This document shows positions 38,154 through 46,589 of a stretch of 64,000 nucleotides of DNA, one piece after another (the first letter of the stretch is position 1; every line of letters starts with the position of its first letter). Position numbers and translations under genes: made by a program. Under the pieces are notes generated by a model, which saw only the letters and a program-made list of their open reading frames with translations, was not told the origin of the DNA and ran no database searches. The stretch comes from Comamonadaceae bacterium CG12_big_fil_rev_8_21_14_0_65_59_15 (GTDB lineage: Bacteria > Pseudomonadota > Gammaproteobacteria > Burkholderiales > Burkholderiaceae_C): the NCBI GenBank assembly GCA_002786915.1, contig PCUV01000049.1, positions 124,001-188,000 on the forward strand, given 5' to 3'.

Positions 38154-38771
38154 ATGTTTGCAGATGCCCTTGAAGAACTTCACCAACTGCTGCCGAAGAG
38201 TTTGATTTCCTCCTGCGAGGAGGTTGAGCTAACCAAGGGGACTTGCCTGTTCAAGGCGGGTGACAAGCCCGAGCGCATGTTTTTCGTGGTCAGCGGCGAA
38301 GTGGTCTTGGAGCGGCCCGGACTGCAAGGCTCTTCCGTCATATTGCAGCGCACGCGCAGGGGCTTCGTGAGCGAGGCGAGCCTTAAATCCGCGAAATACC
38401 ACTGCCACGGCCAGGTGGTGGCCAACGCCAAGATTGTTCAGATTCCAATTCGCAAGGTCCGCGACGCAATGGACTGCGATCCGGCCTTTGCGGGGCGCTG
38501 GATTGGCATGCTCAATAAGGAGGTTAAACGCCTGCGCCTCCAATGTGAGCGGCTATCTCTCACCAAGGTGCAGGACCGCTTCGTCCACCTGCTGGAGACC
38601 GAGGGCGTTGACGGTCACTACCCCATCGGGGCAGGCCTCAAGTCTTTGGCGGCCGAACTAGGCGTGACCCATGAAGCGCTCTATCGGTGCGTCTATGCAA
38701 TGGAAAGGCAGGGAAGGTTACTGCGCGCAGATAACAGTTTGCTCTTGGTGTCAGGCTTGATGGATACCTGA
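38154..38771 (+). CDS. Crp/Fnr-family transcriptional regulator
   Basis: 205 aa: cyclic-nucleotide-binding beta-roll (about residues 15-110, with KAGDKPERMFFVVSGEVVLE), dimer helix, and a C-terminal HTH (LKSLAAELGVTHEALYRCVY). It lacks the N-terminal Cys cluster of FNR and the complete cAMP-binding signature of CRP. Cysteines at about residues 21, 30, 83, 102, 126 and 181 are not in FNR positions. The ligand is unknown. Divergent from, and probably controlling, the DUF4395-ABC operon through the dyads at 38109-38134. Confidence 0.9.
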   Translation: MFADALEELHQLLPKSLISSCEEVELTKGTCLFKAGDKPERMFFVVSGEVVLERPGLQGSSVILQRTRRGFVSEASLKSAKYHCHGQVVANAKIVQIPIRKVRDAMDCDPAFAGRWIGMLNKEVKRLRLQCERLSLTKVQDRFVHLLETEGVDGHYPIGAGLKSLAAELGVTHEALYRCVYAMERQGRLLRADNSLLLVSGLMDT

Positions 38772-39066
38772 AAGATACTTGCCTGATGCGACGAACGGCC
38801 TCCGGGCGGAGTTGAACGGGAGCACCGGAAAGCTGGCCTTGGTGTGTAGCCGCTTTGGGTCTTTAAGCGACCCTCAAGCGCATGATCCAGTTCGCCAGCT
38901 TTGGCCAACTACCGCGAGACAAATTGGCTGACATCGCGAGCCCCTGATCCGGGCGACAAGGCAAAAATACGCATCTTTATTGATAGCTGCTTCTGCTTAA
39001 TAGACAAGCGCTTAGGCCTGTTCTTTTACAACATTGCCATCACCCAGACCATAGCGGCTTTGTGTC
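38772..39066. other. Gene-free interval between the Crp/Fnr gene and hslU
   Basis: About 295 bases at the right edge of the accessory island. Apart from one clear dispersed palindromic element (38980-39030) nothing is recognised. A 71-codon minus frame (38693-38908) overlaps the regulator gene and is not supported. Confidence 0.6.
38980..39030 (+). repeat. Dispersed palindromic element, copy 5 (clearest intergenic copy)
   Basis: Reads TTTATTGATAGCTGCTTCTG, CTTAATAGA, CAAGCGCTTAGGCC, TGTTCTTTTAC. The arms pair imperfectly (AGCTGCTTCTGCTT with CAAGCGCTTAGG). This copy and 50328 define the family pattern used for the others. Confidence 0.78.
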
Positions 39067-40398
39067 TTAGAGGATATATCTGCTCAGGTCTTCGTTTTTG
39101 CTGAGCTCAGCCAGGCGCGATTCAACGTAGGGGGCGTCGATGTGGATGGTTTGCCCGGCCATGTCGGTGGCACCGAAGCTCACCTCGTCCAGCAGGCGCT
39201 CCATCACGGTTGAAAGCCGGCGTGCGCCGATGTTTTCGGTGCGCTCGTTCACGTCAAAGGCAATCTGCGCCAGTCGCCCGATGCCGTCGTCGGCAAACTC
39301 CACTTGCACCTGCTCGGTGGCCAGCAAAGCCTGGTACTGCTTGACCAGCGACGCGTCGGTCTGCGTCAGGATGGCCACAAAATCGGCCACCGACAACGAT
39401 TGCAACTCGACCCGGATCGGAAAGCGCCCTTGCAACTCAGGAATCAGGTCGCTGGGCTTGCTCAGGTGAAACGCACCCGAGGCAATAAAAAGAATATGGT
39501 CGGTCTTGACCATGCCGTACTTGGTGGACACGCTGGTGCCTTCCACCAGCGGCAACAGGTCGCGCTGCACGCCCTGGCGCGACACCTCGGCGCCATTGCC
39601 CTCAGCGCGCGACGTAACCTTGTCAATCTCGTCGATGAAGACGATGCCGTTTTGTTCCAGCATCTGCAGCGCACGCGTTTTGATGTCTTCGTCGTTGACC
39701 AGCTTGGCGGCTTCTTCGTCGGTCAGTTGCTTGAGCGCGTCAGCAATGCGCAGCTTGCGCGTCTGCTTCTTGTTCTGGTTGAGCTGGCCAAACATGCCGC
39801 GCAATTGCTCGGTCATTTCTTCCATACCGGCCGGACCCATGATCTCCAGTTGGGGCGCGGACTGCGCCAGATCGACTTCAATTTCGCGCTCGTTGAGTTG
39901 GCCTTCACGCAACTTTTTGCGAAAGGTCTGGCGTGCCGCGCTTTCGGGCTCGTTGGCAGGCACCACGCCAAATTCGGCGCGCGGCATTGGGATCAGGATG
40001 TCAAGCACCCGGTCTTCGGCCGCGTCTTGGGCGCGCTGGCGCACTTTCTGTGTTTCGGCCAGGCGCGTCTGCTTGACCGCCACGTCGGCCAGGTCGCGAA
40101 TGATGGCATCCACGTCCTTGCCCACATAGCCCACTTCGGTGAACTTGGTGGCTTCCACCTTGATGAACGGCGCATCGGCCAACCTGGCCAGGCGACGCGC
40201 AATCTCGGTTTTACCGACCCCTGTGGGGCCGATCATCAGGATGTTTTTGGGCGTGATCTCGGCGCGCAGGTCAATCTGCACCTGTTGGCGGCGCCAGCGG
40301 TTACGCAGCGCAATGGCCACCGCGCGCTTGGCCTGCTGCTGGCCGACGATGTGGCGATCAAGTTCGGCAACAATTGCCTGGGGAGTCAGTGAGGACAT
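39067..40398 (-). CDS. hslU: HslU ATPase subunit of the HslUV protease
   Basis: AAA+ unfoldase of the HslUV (ClpYQ) protease. Starts [20 protein letters not shown]; Walker [16 protein letters not shown], Walker [11 protein letters not shown]-domain in the middle, and the C-terminal EDLSRYIL tail that docks into HslV. 443 aa. It follows hslV by 43 bases. Confidence 0.97.
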   Translation of the reverse strand: MSSLTPQAIVAELDRHIVGQQQAKRAVAIALRNRWRRQQVQIDLRAEITPKNILMIGPTGVGKTEIARRLARLADAPFIKVEATKFTEVGYVGKDVDAIIRDLADVAVKQTRLAETQKVRQRAQDAAEDRVLDILIPMPRAEFGVVPANEPESAARQTFRKKLREGQLNEREIEVDLAQSAPQLEIMGPAGMEEMTEQLRGMFGQLNQNKKQTRKLRIADALKQLTDEEAAKLVNDEDIKTRALQMLEQNGIVFIDEIDKVTSRAEGNGAEVSRQGVQRDLLPLVEGTSVSTKYGMVKTDHILFIASGAFHLSKPSDLIPELQGRFPIRVELQSLSVADFVAILTQTDASLVKQYQALLATEQVQVEFADDGIGRLAQIAFDVNERTENIGARRLSTVMERLLDEVSFGATDMAGQTIHIDAPYVESRLAELSKNEDLSRYIL

Positions 40399-40441
40399 GG
40401 TTCGGATGAATGAAAAAAAAGCGACCCCACCCACCAGTGCA

Positions 40442-40996
40442 TCAGTCGCCTGACAGCACTTCAATGGTGTGGTTCATGTTGGTGTAAATGCAAATCTCGG
40501 CGGCAATTTCGAGCGACTTGCGCACAATCGCTTCGGCCGACTGGTCGGTGTGGCTCAGCAGGGCCATGGCCGCGGCCTGCGCGTAAGCGCCCCCCGAGCC
40601 AATGGCCACAATGCCATCTTCGGGCTCGAGTACGTCGCCATTGCCGGTGATGATCAGCGACGCCTGTGCGTCGGCCACCGCCAGCATGGCTTCCAGGCGA
40701 CGCAGTACGCGGTCGGTGCGCCAGTCTTTGGTGAGTTCGATGGCGGCACGCGTCAGGTGGCCTTGATGTTTTTCAAGCTTGGCCTCAAAACGCTCAAACA
40801 ACGTAAAAGCGTCCGCTGTGGCACCGGCAAAACCGGCCAGCACCTTGCCATGGTAGAGCTTGCGCACCTTGCGCGCCGTGCCTTTCACAACGATGTTGCC
40901 GAGCGTGACCTGCCCGTCGCCGCCGATGGCCACTTGCACGCCCTGCGCAGTCTTGCGCCGCACGCTGATGATGGTAGTTCCGTGAAATTGTTCCAT
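40442..40996 (-). CDS. hslV: HslV protease subunit
   Basis: Proteasome-like Thr peptidase. Starts [14 protein letters not shown]; removal of the short propeptide exposes the first Thr of TT as nucleophile. 184 aa. hslV then hslU is the standard order. Confidence 0.97.
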   Translation of the reverse strand: MEQFHGTTIISVRRKTAQGVQVAIGGDGQVTLGNIVVKGTARKVRKLYHGKVLAGFAGATADAFTLFERFEAKLEKHQGHLTRAAIELTKDWRTDRVLRRLEAMLAVADAQASLIITGNGDVLEPEDGIVAIGSGGAYAQAAAMALLSHTDQSAEAIVRKSLEIAAEICIYTNMNHTIEVLSGD

Positions 40997-41011
40997 GTCG
41001 CGACGCGAGTC

Positions 41012-42691
41012 CTAAATAGTGCGCACCATGATGCGGACGTGTTCGTTGATGCCGATCAGGCTGAAAAAGGCAGCCACCAAGCGCGGCACCCGCACAAACT
41101 CTGTCTGCTGCCCCTGAGTATGACGCGCCGCAGCCCAGTTCAAAATGCTCCCGGCGGCGGCAAAATCAACACGCACGAGCCGATCGCAAACAACACGAAG
41201 TGCCTCCCCGGTTTGCCCGGGTGCAGGAATGCTGCGCAACTGTAGCGTCAGGTCACCGGAAAGTTCGCCTGAGAGTTCCGCTTGTACATCAACCTCAAGT
41301 TCACTGGGCACTGTCACGACAAACGCGGTGTTTTGAACAACGACCGTGGATGTGACGCGTCTGCTTTGAGGCGTGCGCCAGGACGGTGGCGACACCTCGT
41401 AGGTAATGCAGTAATCCATGGAAACCGCTTCAAACTCACTTTGCTGCCCCAACATGCACAGCGCATCCAGCCGCGCCCTCCACCAGGCAGGATCAATACG
41501 ATTGTTACCAACGGGTGTCTGAGCGCGCAAAAAATTGGCCAAGGCAGTTTCGCCCTCAATCAGCAGCAGCAACGGCTGTTCACAGCAACGACGCAGGCAA
41601 TCAGCCAGCGGCGACACCAGTTCAGAAGGTACAAATTCGAGCTTGCGCCAATCGAGCCTGACCTGACCAGAGACGACGCCAAGCACTTGGTCGAGTTGGC
41701 CCACGTCTGAAGGGGTCAAATGGGTTGGACAAACCCAAAGACGACCGGACTGCGCCTGGCCAGGCAGCAACGCCCCGTTCTCCGATCGGCCCAATACGCC
41801 GGGCGTCGCGCACCACGTGGGTGCAGTTCTCCCGAAGCGTTGCGCGAAATCCAACGCAAAAATATCAAACCGCTGCTGCTGCCCAAGGCCGCGATACAAG
41901 TCAAACAAGGCCGCAGCCCAGGTATCTGCTTCAGAGGCCTGTACGGCAGGCGAGCGCAGGGCCTCCAACAAGATTTTTTCAGCACCCGCATCATCGCCAT
42001 TGGCGAACCGCACCGCTGCGTCTTCCAGCGTGGAATCAGACAACGTCTGCCCCATGTCAATTGACATCATCTTCGACACAGAAAAAACACGATTACCCGC
42101 CAACTCAAACCGGCGTTCCGATGCCACATGGGTGTTGCCATTGCTACCTGGGCCCTGCCCATAACGCCCGGCCAGTTCCAGTGCATCATCGTCAGCAAAT
42201 GACCCAAGATTGGTCGGAACCGTCGCAGCAAAAGACGCCAGGGTATCCACTTCAGAATCAGAACCCGGACTTTGCGGTTCGTTGTTCAACACAGATGCTT
42301 GCCCCGCCGCCCCGGCTGCGCTATCCGCTTGGCCTTTTTCCCACCATTGCCGGGACATCAAGGCTTCAATTTCGTCGATTTTTTTGAGTGTGCTGGCGCG
42401 CTCCTCAAGCATGGAAAAACTGGAACTCTCAAGAAAAAATGAATCCTGTTCTGCCAATTTGACAGCCTCCGCCGCCGAAACCTGCCTCAACTTGCGCAAT
42501 TGGGCAAATTCACGCTTGCGCACCGTGTCGTTGTGCGCCTTGCGTTCAAGCACACGTTTGATCGCATGAGCGCTGTTTTCAGCAGGCCTGGATACTTGTG
42601 CCGCATCGTTACTGACGGCAACAGGCGCTGCGCTGCGTACAAAATTGGCAACCCTTGAAAACAAACCTGTGCTGTTGCTCGTTGTAGCCAT
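41012..42691 (-). CDS. Cytoplasmic STAS-domain protein, function unknown
   Basis: 559 aa, no signal peptide or membrane helix. The N-terminal 200 residues are polar and probably disordered; the middle (about 215-440) is helical; the last 100 residues resemble a STAS fold (VDVQAELSGELSGDLTLQLR, LRVVCDRLVRVDFAAAGSIL with the central Asp). STAS proteins bind nucleotides or partners in signalling. Its place between hslV and dksA suggests a stress or regulatory role, but the sequence does not show one. Confidence 0.75.
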   Translation of the reverse strand: MATTSNSTGLFSRVANFVRSAAPVAVSNDAAQVSRPAENSAHAIKRVLERKAHNDTVRKREFAQLRKLRQVSAAEAVKLAEQDSFFLESSSFSMLEERASTLKKIDEIEALMSRQWWEKGQADSAAGAAGQASVLNNEPQSPGSDSEVDTLASFAATVPTNLGSFADDDALELAGRYGQGPGSNGNTHVASERRFELAGNRVFSVSKMMSIDMGQTLSDSTLEDAAVRFANGDDAGAEKILLEALRSPAVQASEADTWAAALFDLYRGLGQQQRFDIFALDFAQRFGRTAPTWCATPGVLGRSENGALLPGQAQSGRLWVCPTHLTPSDVGQLDQVLGVVSGQVRLDWRKLEFVPSELVSPLADCLRRCCEQPLLLLIEGETALANFLRAQTPVGNNRIDPAWWRARLDALCMLGQQSEFEAVSMDYCITYEVSPPSWRTPQSRRVTSTVVVQNTAFVVTVPSELEVDVQAELSGELSGDLTLQLRSIPAPGQTGEALRVVCDRLVRVDFAAAGSILNWAAARHTQGQQTEFVRVPRLVAAFFSLIGINEHVRIMVRTI

Positions 42692-42727
42692 GACAGCGCT
42701 TGAAATCGCCCCGGTCAGAGTGGGAGC

Positions 42728-44008
42728 TCAATCCCCAAACATTTTTTGCTTGAGCTCACGGCGCTGCTGTGCCTCCAGCGACAACGTGGCGGTGGGGCGC
42801 GCCAGCAGCCGCGCCACGCCGATGGGTTCCCCTGTTTCGTCGCAATAGCCATAGTCGCCAGCGTCGATGCGGTTGATCGATTGCTCAATCTTCTTGAGCA
42901 ACTTGCGTTCACGATCTCGCGTACGCAACTCCAGCGCATGCTCTTCCTCAATGGTGGCGCGATCCGCAGGATCAGGAACAACGACCGTATCTTCACGCAG
43001 ATGCTCGGTGGTTTCGCCCGCGTTGTTGAGGATGGCGTCCTTCAGGCTCACCAACTTCTGGCGAAAAAAAGCCATCTGGGTGTCGTTCATGTACTCCTGG
43101 TCAGGCATGGCGATCACCTCTTCATCGGTCAGATCCGCCACTGCCTTCTTTTTCCAGTTGTTGGCCAGCTTGGGGTCTTTCTTGACGTGGGCAGCCGTGG
43201 GCGAAGCAATCTGCTGCGTCGCGGTGATCTGGGTAAAACTCGACTTGGCGGCATTGGACGCCACCGACTGCGCCATCGACGGCACGGTCAGTTGGGCCAG
43301 ACGCGACGAAGGCCGACCAGAACGTACCGGCACCCCCAATGAGGTCAGCGCGGCCGCGCCTGGCACAGCGACTGGCTTGGCAACCGCCTTGTGCGTCGGC
43401 ACAGGGCTGGCTACAGCCGGGGATTTTTTGTCACTTTTGACAGTTTGGGAAGCAATGGCTTTGGTTTCAACGACAGGGGTCACGGGTTCGGATTTCTTTT
43501 GGCAATGAACGGGCATTGGCCGCGCCACTGGCGCAACCGGTTTGGACACAGCAACAGGTTTGTTACTCTTGGGCACCGCCTTGACCGGCGGTGGGGCAGA
43601 CTTTTTGACAGCCGCTACAGGCGCAGGTTTCTTGGCGGTCACCGCCTTGACAACAGCGGCTTTTACTGTCGGCTTGGCTGGCGGCTTGACAGATTTCTTG
43701 ACTACAGCCGTCCTTACCGTTGTGGCCGCCTTGACAGACTTGGCAGGTTCGGCAGCTTGAACTGCTTTGCTACCCTTGGTTGCAGGCGCTGAATTGGCAG
43801 TTACTTTTTTGGACGAGTCGGATGCAGACTTCACGGTGGACCTCCTGGGGGGTTGCTCCTGAACGGGGGACGACGGTACCCGCCCTTTGGACGGTGCACC
43901 AGCGGCAGCGCTTGGCTTGACAGCCCGCGCGGCGGTTTTTTCTTTGGCGGGCGAGTGTAGCGGCTTGGCGGCCGGAAATCCCATCAGTTGCAAAATCGAA
44001 CCAAACAT
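42728..44008 (-). CDS. dksA: RNA polymerase-binding factor DksA with long basic N-terminal extension
   Basis: Binds the RNA polymerase secondary channel and, with ppGpp, tunes rRNA and amino-acid promoters. The DksA domain is residues 287-426 and very well conserved (DPADRATIEEEHALELRTRD; coiled-coil tip intact). Of the four zinc Cys only the first remains (GYCDETGEPIG ... ARPTATLSLEAQ), as is usual in Burkholderiales DksA. Ahead of it are about 286 residues rich in Lys, Ala, Pro and Val (many KPV/KAV/KKS repeats), resembling a histone-H1-like tail, far longer than the 10-30 residues expected. An internal start near residue 309 (MPDQEYMND) is possible. Confidence 0.93.
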   Translation of the reverse strand: MFGSILQLMGFPAAKPLHSPAKEKTAARAVKPSAAAGAPSKGRVPSSPVQEQPPRRSTVKSASDSSKKVTANSAPATKGSKAVQAAEPAKSVKAATTVRTAVVKKSVKPPAKPTVKAAVVKAVTAKKPAPVAAVKKSAPPPVKAVPKSNKPVAVSKPVAPVARPMPVHCQKKSEPVTPVVETKAIASQTVKSDKKSPAVASPVPTHKAVAKPVAVPGAAALTSLGVPVRSGRPSSRLAQLTVPSMAQSVASNAAKSSFTQITATQQIASPTAAHVKKDPKLANNWKKKAVADLTDEEVIAMPDQEYMNDTQMAFFRQKLVSLKDAILNNAGETTEHLREDTVVVPDPADRATIEEEHALELRTRDRERKLLKKIEQSINRIDAGDYGYCDETGEPIGVARLLARPTATLSLEAQQRRELKQKMFGD

Positions 44009-44038
44009 GCGTCGTCCATTCCGTGGTGGGTCGGGTCA

Positions 44039-45097
44039 TCAGACCAGGCTTTGCTCCATGCCTTGCAAAAAGATGTCTTGCGGCAGGTCGATGCCGATGA
44101 ACACCATTTTGCTGCAGGGCTTTTCGTCTTGGCCCCACTCGGGGCCCAGGTCGCTGCCCATCAACTGGTGCACGCCCTGAAAAATCACTTTGCGATCGGT
44201 GCCCTGCATGTACAGCACACCCTTGTAACGCAGCATCCGCGGACCATAAATGTTGACCACTGCACCCAGAAAATCTTCCAGCTTAGCCGGGTCAAAGGCG
44301 CGATCCGACCTGAACACAAAACTCTTCACATCATCGTCGTGATGGTGGTGATGCGCATGACCGTGGTGGTTGCAGCTTTCGCCTGGCGCGTGATCATGGC
44401 CGCAGTGGTCATGGTCATGATCGCCATGGTCATGATCTTCCTCTTTCAGAAAATCCGGGTCGATGTCGAGCTTGGTATTGAGGTTGAAGCCACGCAGGTC
44501 AAACACCTCGCTCAACGCCACCTCGCCAAAATGCACCGCTTTTTGTGGCGCGCGCGGGTTCATGTGTTTCAGGCGATGCATCAGATCGGCGGTTTCGTCG
44601 GCGGACACCAGGTCGGTCTTGCTGATAAATATCTGGTCGGCAAAGCCCACCTGGCGGCGCGCTTCCTGGCGCGTGTCAAGCTGCTGGTTGGCGTGCTTGG
44701 CATCGACCAGCGTCAAAATCGAATCAAGCAGATAGCTCTCGGCGATTTCGTCGTCCATGAAAAAAGTCTGCGCCACCGGGCCGGGGTCGGCCACACCGGT
44801 GGTCTCGATCACCACTCGGTCAAAGTCGAGCAAGCCCTTGCGTTTTTTGGCCGCCAGCAGTTGCAGTGCCTCGCGCAGGTCTTCACGGATGGTGCAGCAA
44901 ATGCAGCCGTTGCTCATCTGGATGATCTGCTCCTTGGAGTCGGTCACCAGAATGTCGTTGTCGATGTTTTCCTCACCAAACTCGTTCTCGATCACGGCAA
45001 TCTTCTGACCGTGGGCCTCCGATAGCACGCGTTTGAGGAGCGTGGTCTTGCCAGAGCCGAGAAAGCCGGTAAGGATGGTGGCGGGAATAAGGCTCAT
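44039..45097 (-). CDS. COG0523 (CobW/ZigA-family) metallochaperone GTPase
   Basis: GTP-dependent metal chaperone family. GTP loop ATILTGFLGSGKTTLLKR, the metal-binding CxCC in NGCICC, NKxD-equivalent SKTDL, and a His-rich metal-binding stretch at about residues 215-260 (HDHGDHDHDH and HHGHAHHHHH). 352 aa with the CobW C-terminal domain. It lies 30 bases upstream of dksA on the same strand, so the two are likely co-transcribed. COG0523 proteins often serve zinc homeostasis; zinc rather than cobalt is inferred, since no cobalamin genes are near. Confidence 0.92.
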   Translation of the reverse strand: MSLIPATILTGFLGSGKTTLLKRVLSEAHGQKIAVIENEFGEENIDNDILVTDSKEQIIQMSNGCICCTIREDLREALQLLAAKKRKGLLDFDRVVIETTGVADPGPVAQTFFMDDEIAESYLLDSILTLVDAKHANQQLDTRQEARRQVGFADQIFISKTDLVSADETADLMHRLKHMNPRAPQKAVHFGEVALSEVFDLRGFNLNTKLDIDPDFLKEEDHDHGDHDHDHCGHDHAPGESCNHHGHAHHHHHDDDVKSFVFRSDRAFDPAKLEDFLGAVVNIYGPRMLRYKGVLYMQGTDRKVIFQGVHQLMGSDLGPEWGQDEKPCSKMVFIGIDLPQDIFLQGMEQSLV

Positions 45098-45219
45098 GTT
45101 GCGGTGACTTGGAAAGGCAGCGAGTGTAACGATACCCGCCTGAAGCCTCCTTACAGGGGGCATCCGCCCTTTGGTGCCGGGCCATCCAGCCTCCATGACC
45201 CCTTGGCGACAACACAACT

Positions 45220-45258
45220 GTTTTCCCTTTGTTACATTCAGCCCTTTTAAGGGAAAAC
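45220..45258 (+). promoter_or_regulatory. 10-bp inverted repeat covering the ribosome-binding site of the CoA-transferase
   Basis: GTTTTCCCTT (45220-45229) and AAGGGAAAAC (45249-45258) are perfect inverted copies 19 bases apart. The right arm contains AAGGG, the likely ribosome-binding site of the ATG at 45263. As RNA, the hairpin would hide that site; as DNA it could be an operator. Confidence 0.65.
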
Positions 45259-45262
45259 CCGT

Positions 45263-46558
45263 ATGTCCGTCCAACAACTCTATGCCCAGAAAAAAATGAA
45301 CGCCAGCGATGCTGTGCAGCTGGTTCACGACGGCGACCTGATCATCGTCCCGACCGGCGTGGGCGAACCGCCCACGCTGCTGACGGCCCTGTCCGAACAG
45401 CGCCGCAGCTTTCACGATGTCAAGGTGGCCCAAATCCTAGCGATCCGCAAATTTGGCTATATCGACCCCGAGACGGTACAGCATGTGCGTCACGTGGCGC
45501 TGTTTTATGGTGCAGCCACCCGCGCGGGTGGCCAGGCGGGCTGGATTGACTTTATTCCCAACTATTTCTCTGAAATTCCGAGTCTGATCAGTCGCCAGCA
45601 GATGCCCGCTGACGTGGTGTTCAGCATGGCTTCGCCCATGGACGCGCACGGCTATTTCTCGCTCAGCCTGGGGGCTGACTACACCATGGCAGCAGTCGCC
45701 AAAGCGCGTGCCGTGGTGTTGGAGGTCAACCCGAACGTGCCTTTTGCCTACGGCAATTGCCACGTGCATATTTCGCAGGTGGCAGGGTTGGTGGAAAACA
45801 GCGAGCCTGTGTTCGAAGTCGGACTGCCCAAAATTGGCCCGGTCCAGGAAGCCATCGGGAAATACGTGGCCGACCTGATTGATGACGGTTCGACCCTACA
45901 GATTGGCTACGGCGGCATCCCGGACGCGGTGGTCATGCAGCTCACGCACAAGCATGACCTGGGCATCCACACCGAAATGATCGGTGACGGCATCCTGACC
46001 CTGCTGGAAAGCGGTGCGGTCACCAACCGGCGCAAAAACTATTGGCCGGGCAAGATGCTGGCCACTTTCGCGTTGGGCTCCAGCAAGCTTTACAAATTCA
46101 TGGATCGAAATCCCGCGCTGGAAATTCATCCGGTGGATGTCACCAATACGCCCGCTTTGGCCGGTAAAAATGACAAGCTGATGGCCATCAACGCCACCTT
46201 GCAGATTGATCTGCTGGGGCAATGCGGCTCGGAAAGTCTGGGGCATTTGCCGTATTCGGGCACCGGCGGCCAGGCCGATTTTGTGCGTGCCGCCAATCTG
46301 TCCCAAGGTGGCAAAGCGTTCATCGTTTTGCCTTCCACGGCCAAAGGCGATAGCATTTCGCGCATCGTACCCACCCTGTCGCCTGGCACGCACGTCAGCA
46401 CCAGCAAGAACGACATCAACTACGTAGTGACCGAATTTGGCGTCGCGCAACTGCGCGGCAAATCGGCCAAACAGCGTGCGGCCGAGTTGATTGGCATTGC
46501 CCACCCCAACTTTCGCTCAGAACTGACCGAGCAGGCCAAACGCATGGGCGTTTTCTAA
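45263..46558 (+). CDS. Acetyl-CoA hydrolase / 4-hydroxybutyrate CoA-transferase family protein
   Basis: 431-aa family I CoA-transferase. Two Rossmann-like domains; the C-terminal one contains the probable catalytic Glu in QCGSESLG and GTGGQADFVRAA. Family members move CoA between acetate and short acyl groups (acetate, butyrate, 4-hydroxybutyrate, succinate) or hydrolyse acetyl-CoA; the substrate cannot be fixed here. Single-gene unit between a divergent COG0523 gene and convergent rlmI. The inverted repeat over its ribosome-binding site suggests its own control. Confidence 0.9.
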   Translation: MSVQQLYAQKKMNASDAVQLVHDGDLIIVPTGVGEPPTLLTALSEQRRSFHDVKVAQILAIRKFGYIDPETVQHVRHVALFYGAATRAGGQAGWIDFIPNYFSEIPSLISRQQMPADVVFSMASPMDAHGYFSLSLGADYTMAAVAKARAVVLEVNPNVPFAYGNCHVHISQVAGLVENSEPVFEVGLPKIGPVQEAIGKYVADLIDDGSTLQIGYGGIPDAVVMQLTHKHDLGIHTEMIGDGILTLLESGAVTNRRKNYWPGKMLATFALGSSKLYKFMDRNPALEIHPVDVTNTPALAGKNDKLMAINATLQIDLLGQCGSESLGHLPYSGTGGQADFVRAANLSQGGKAFIVLPSTAKGDSISRIVPTLSPGTHVSTSKNDINYVVTEFGVAQLRGKSAKQRAAELIGIAHPNFRSELTEQAKRMGVF

Positions 46559-46589
46559 AAAGGGCAAGCCTCGCCGTTTTACGCCCGTT

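Noticed and set aside
38693..38908. 71-codon minus frame, vaguely similar in its first residues to a frame at 34685-34888
   Set aside because: The resemblance is a few residues only and both overlap real genes on the other strand.
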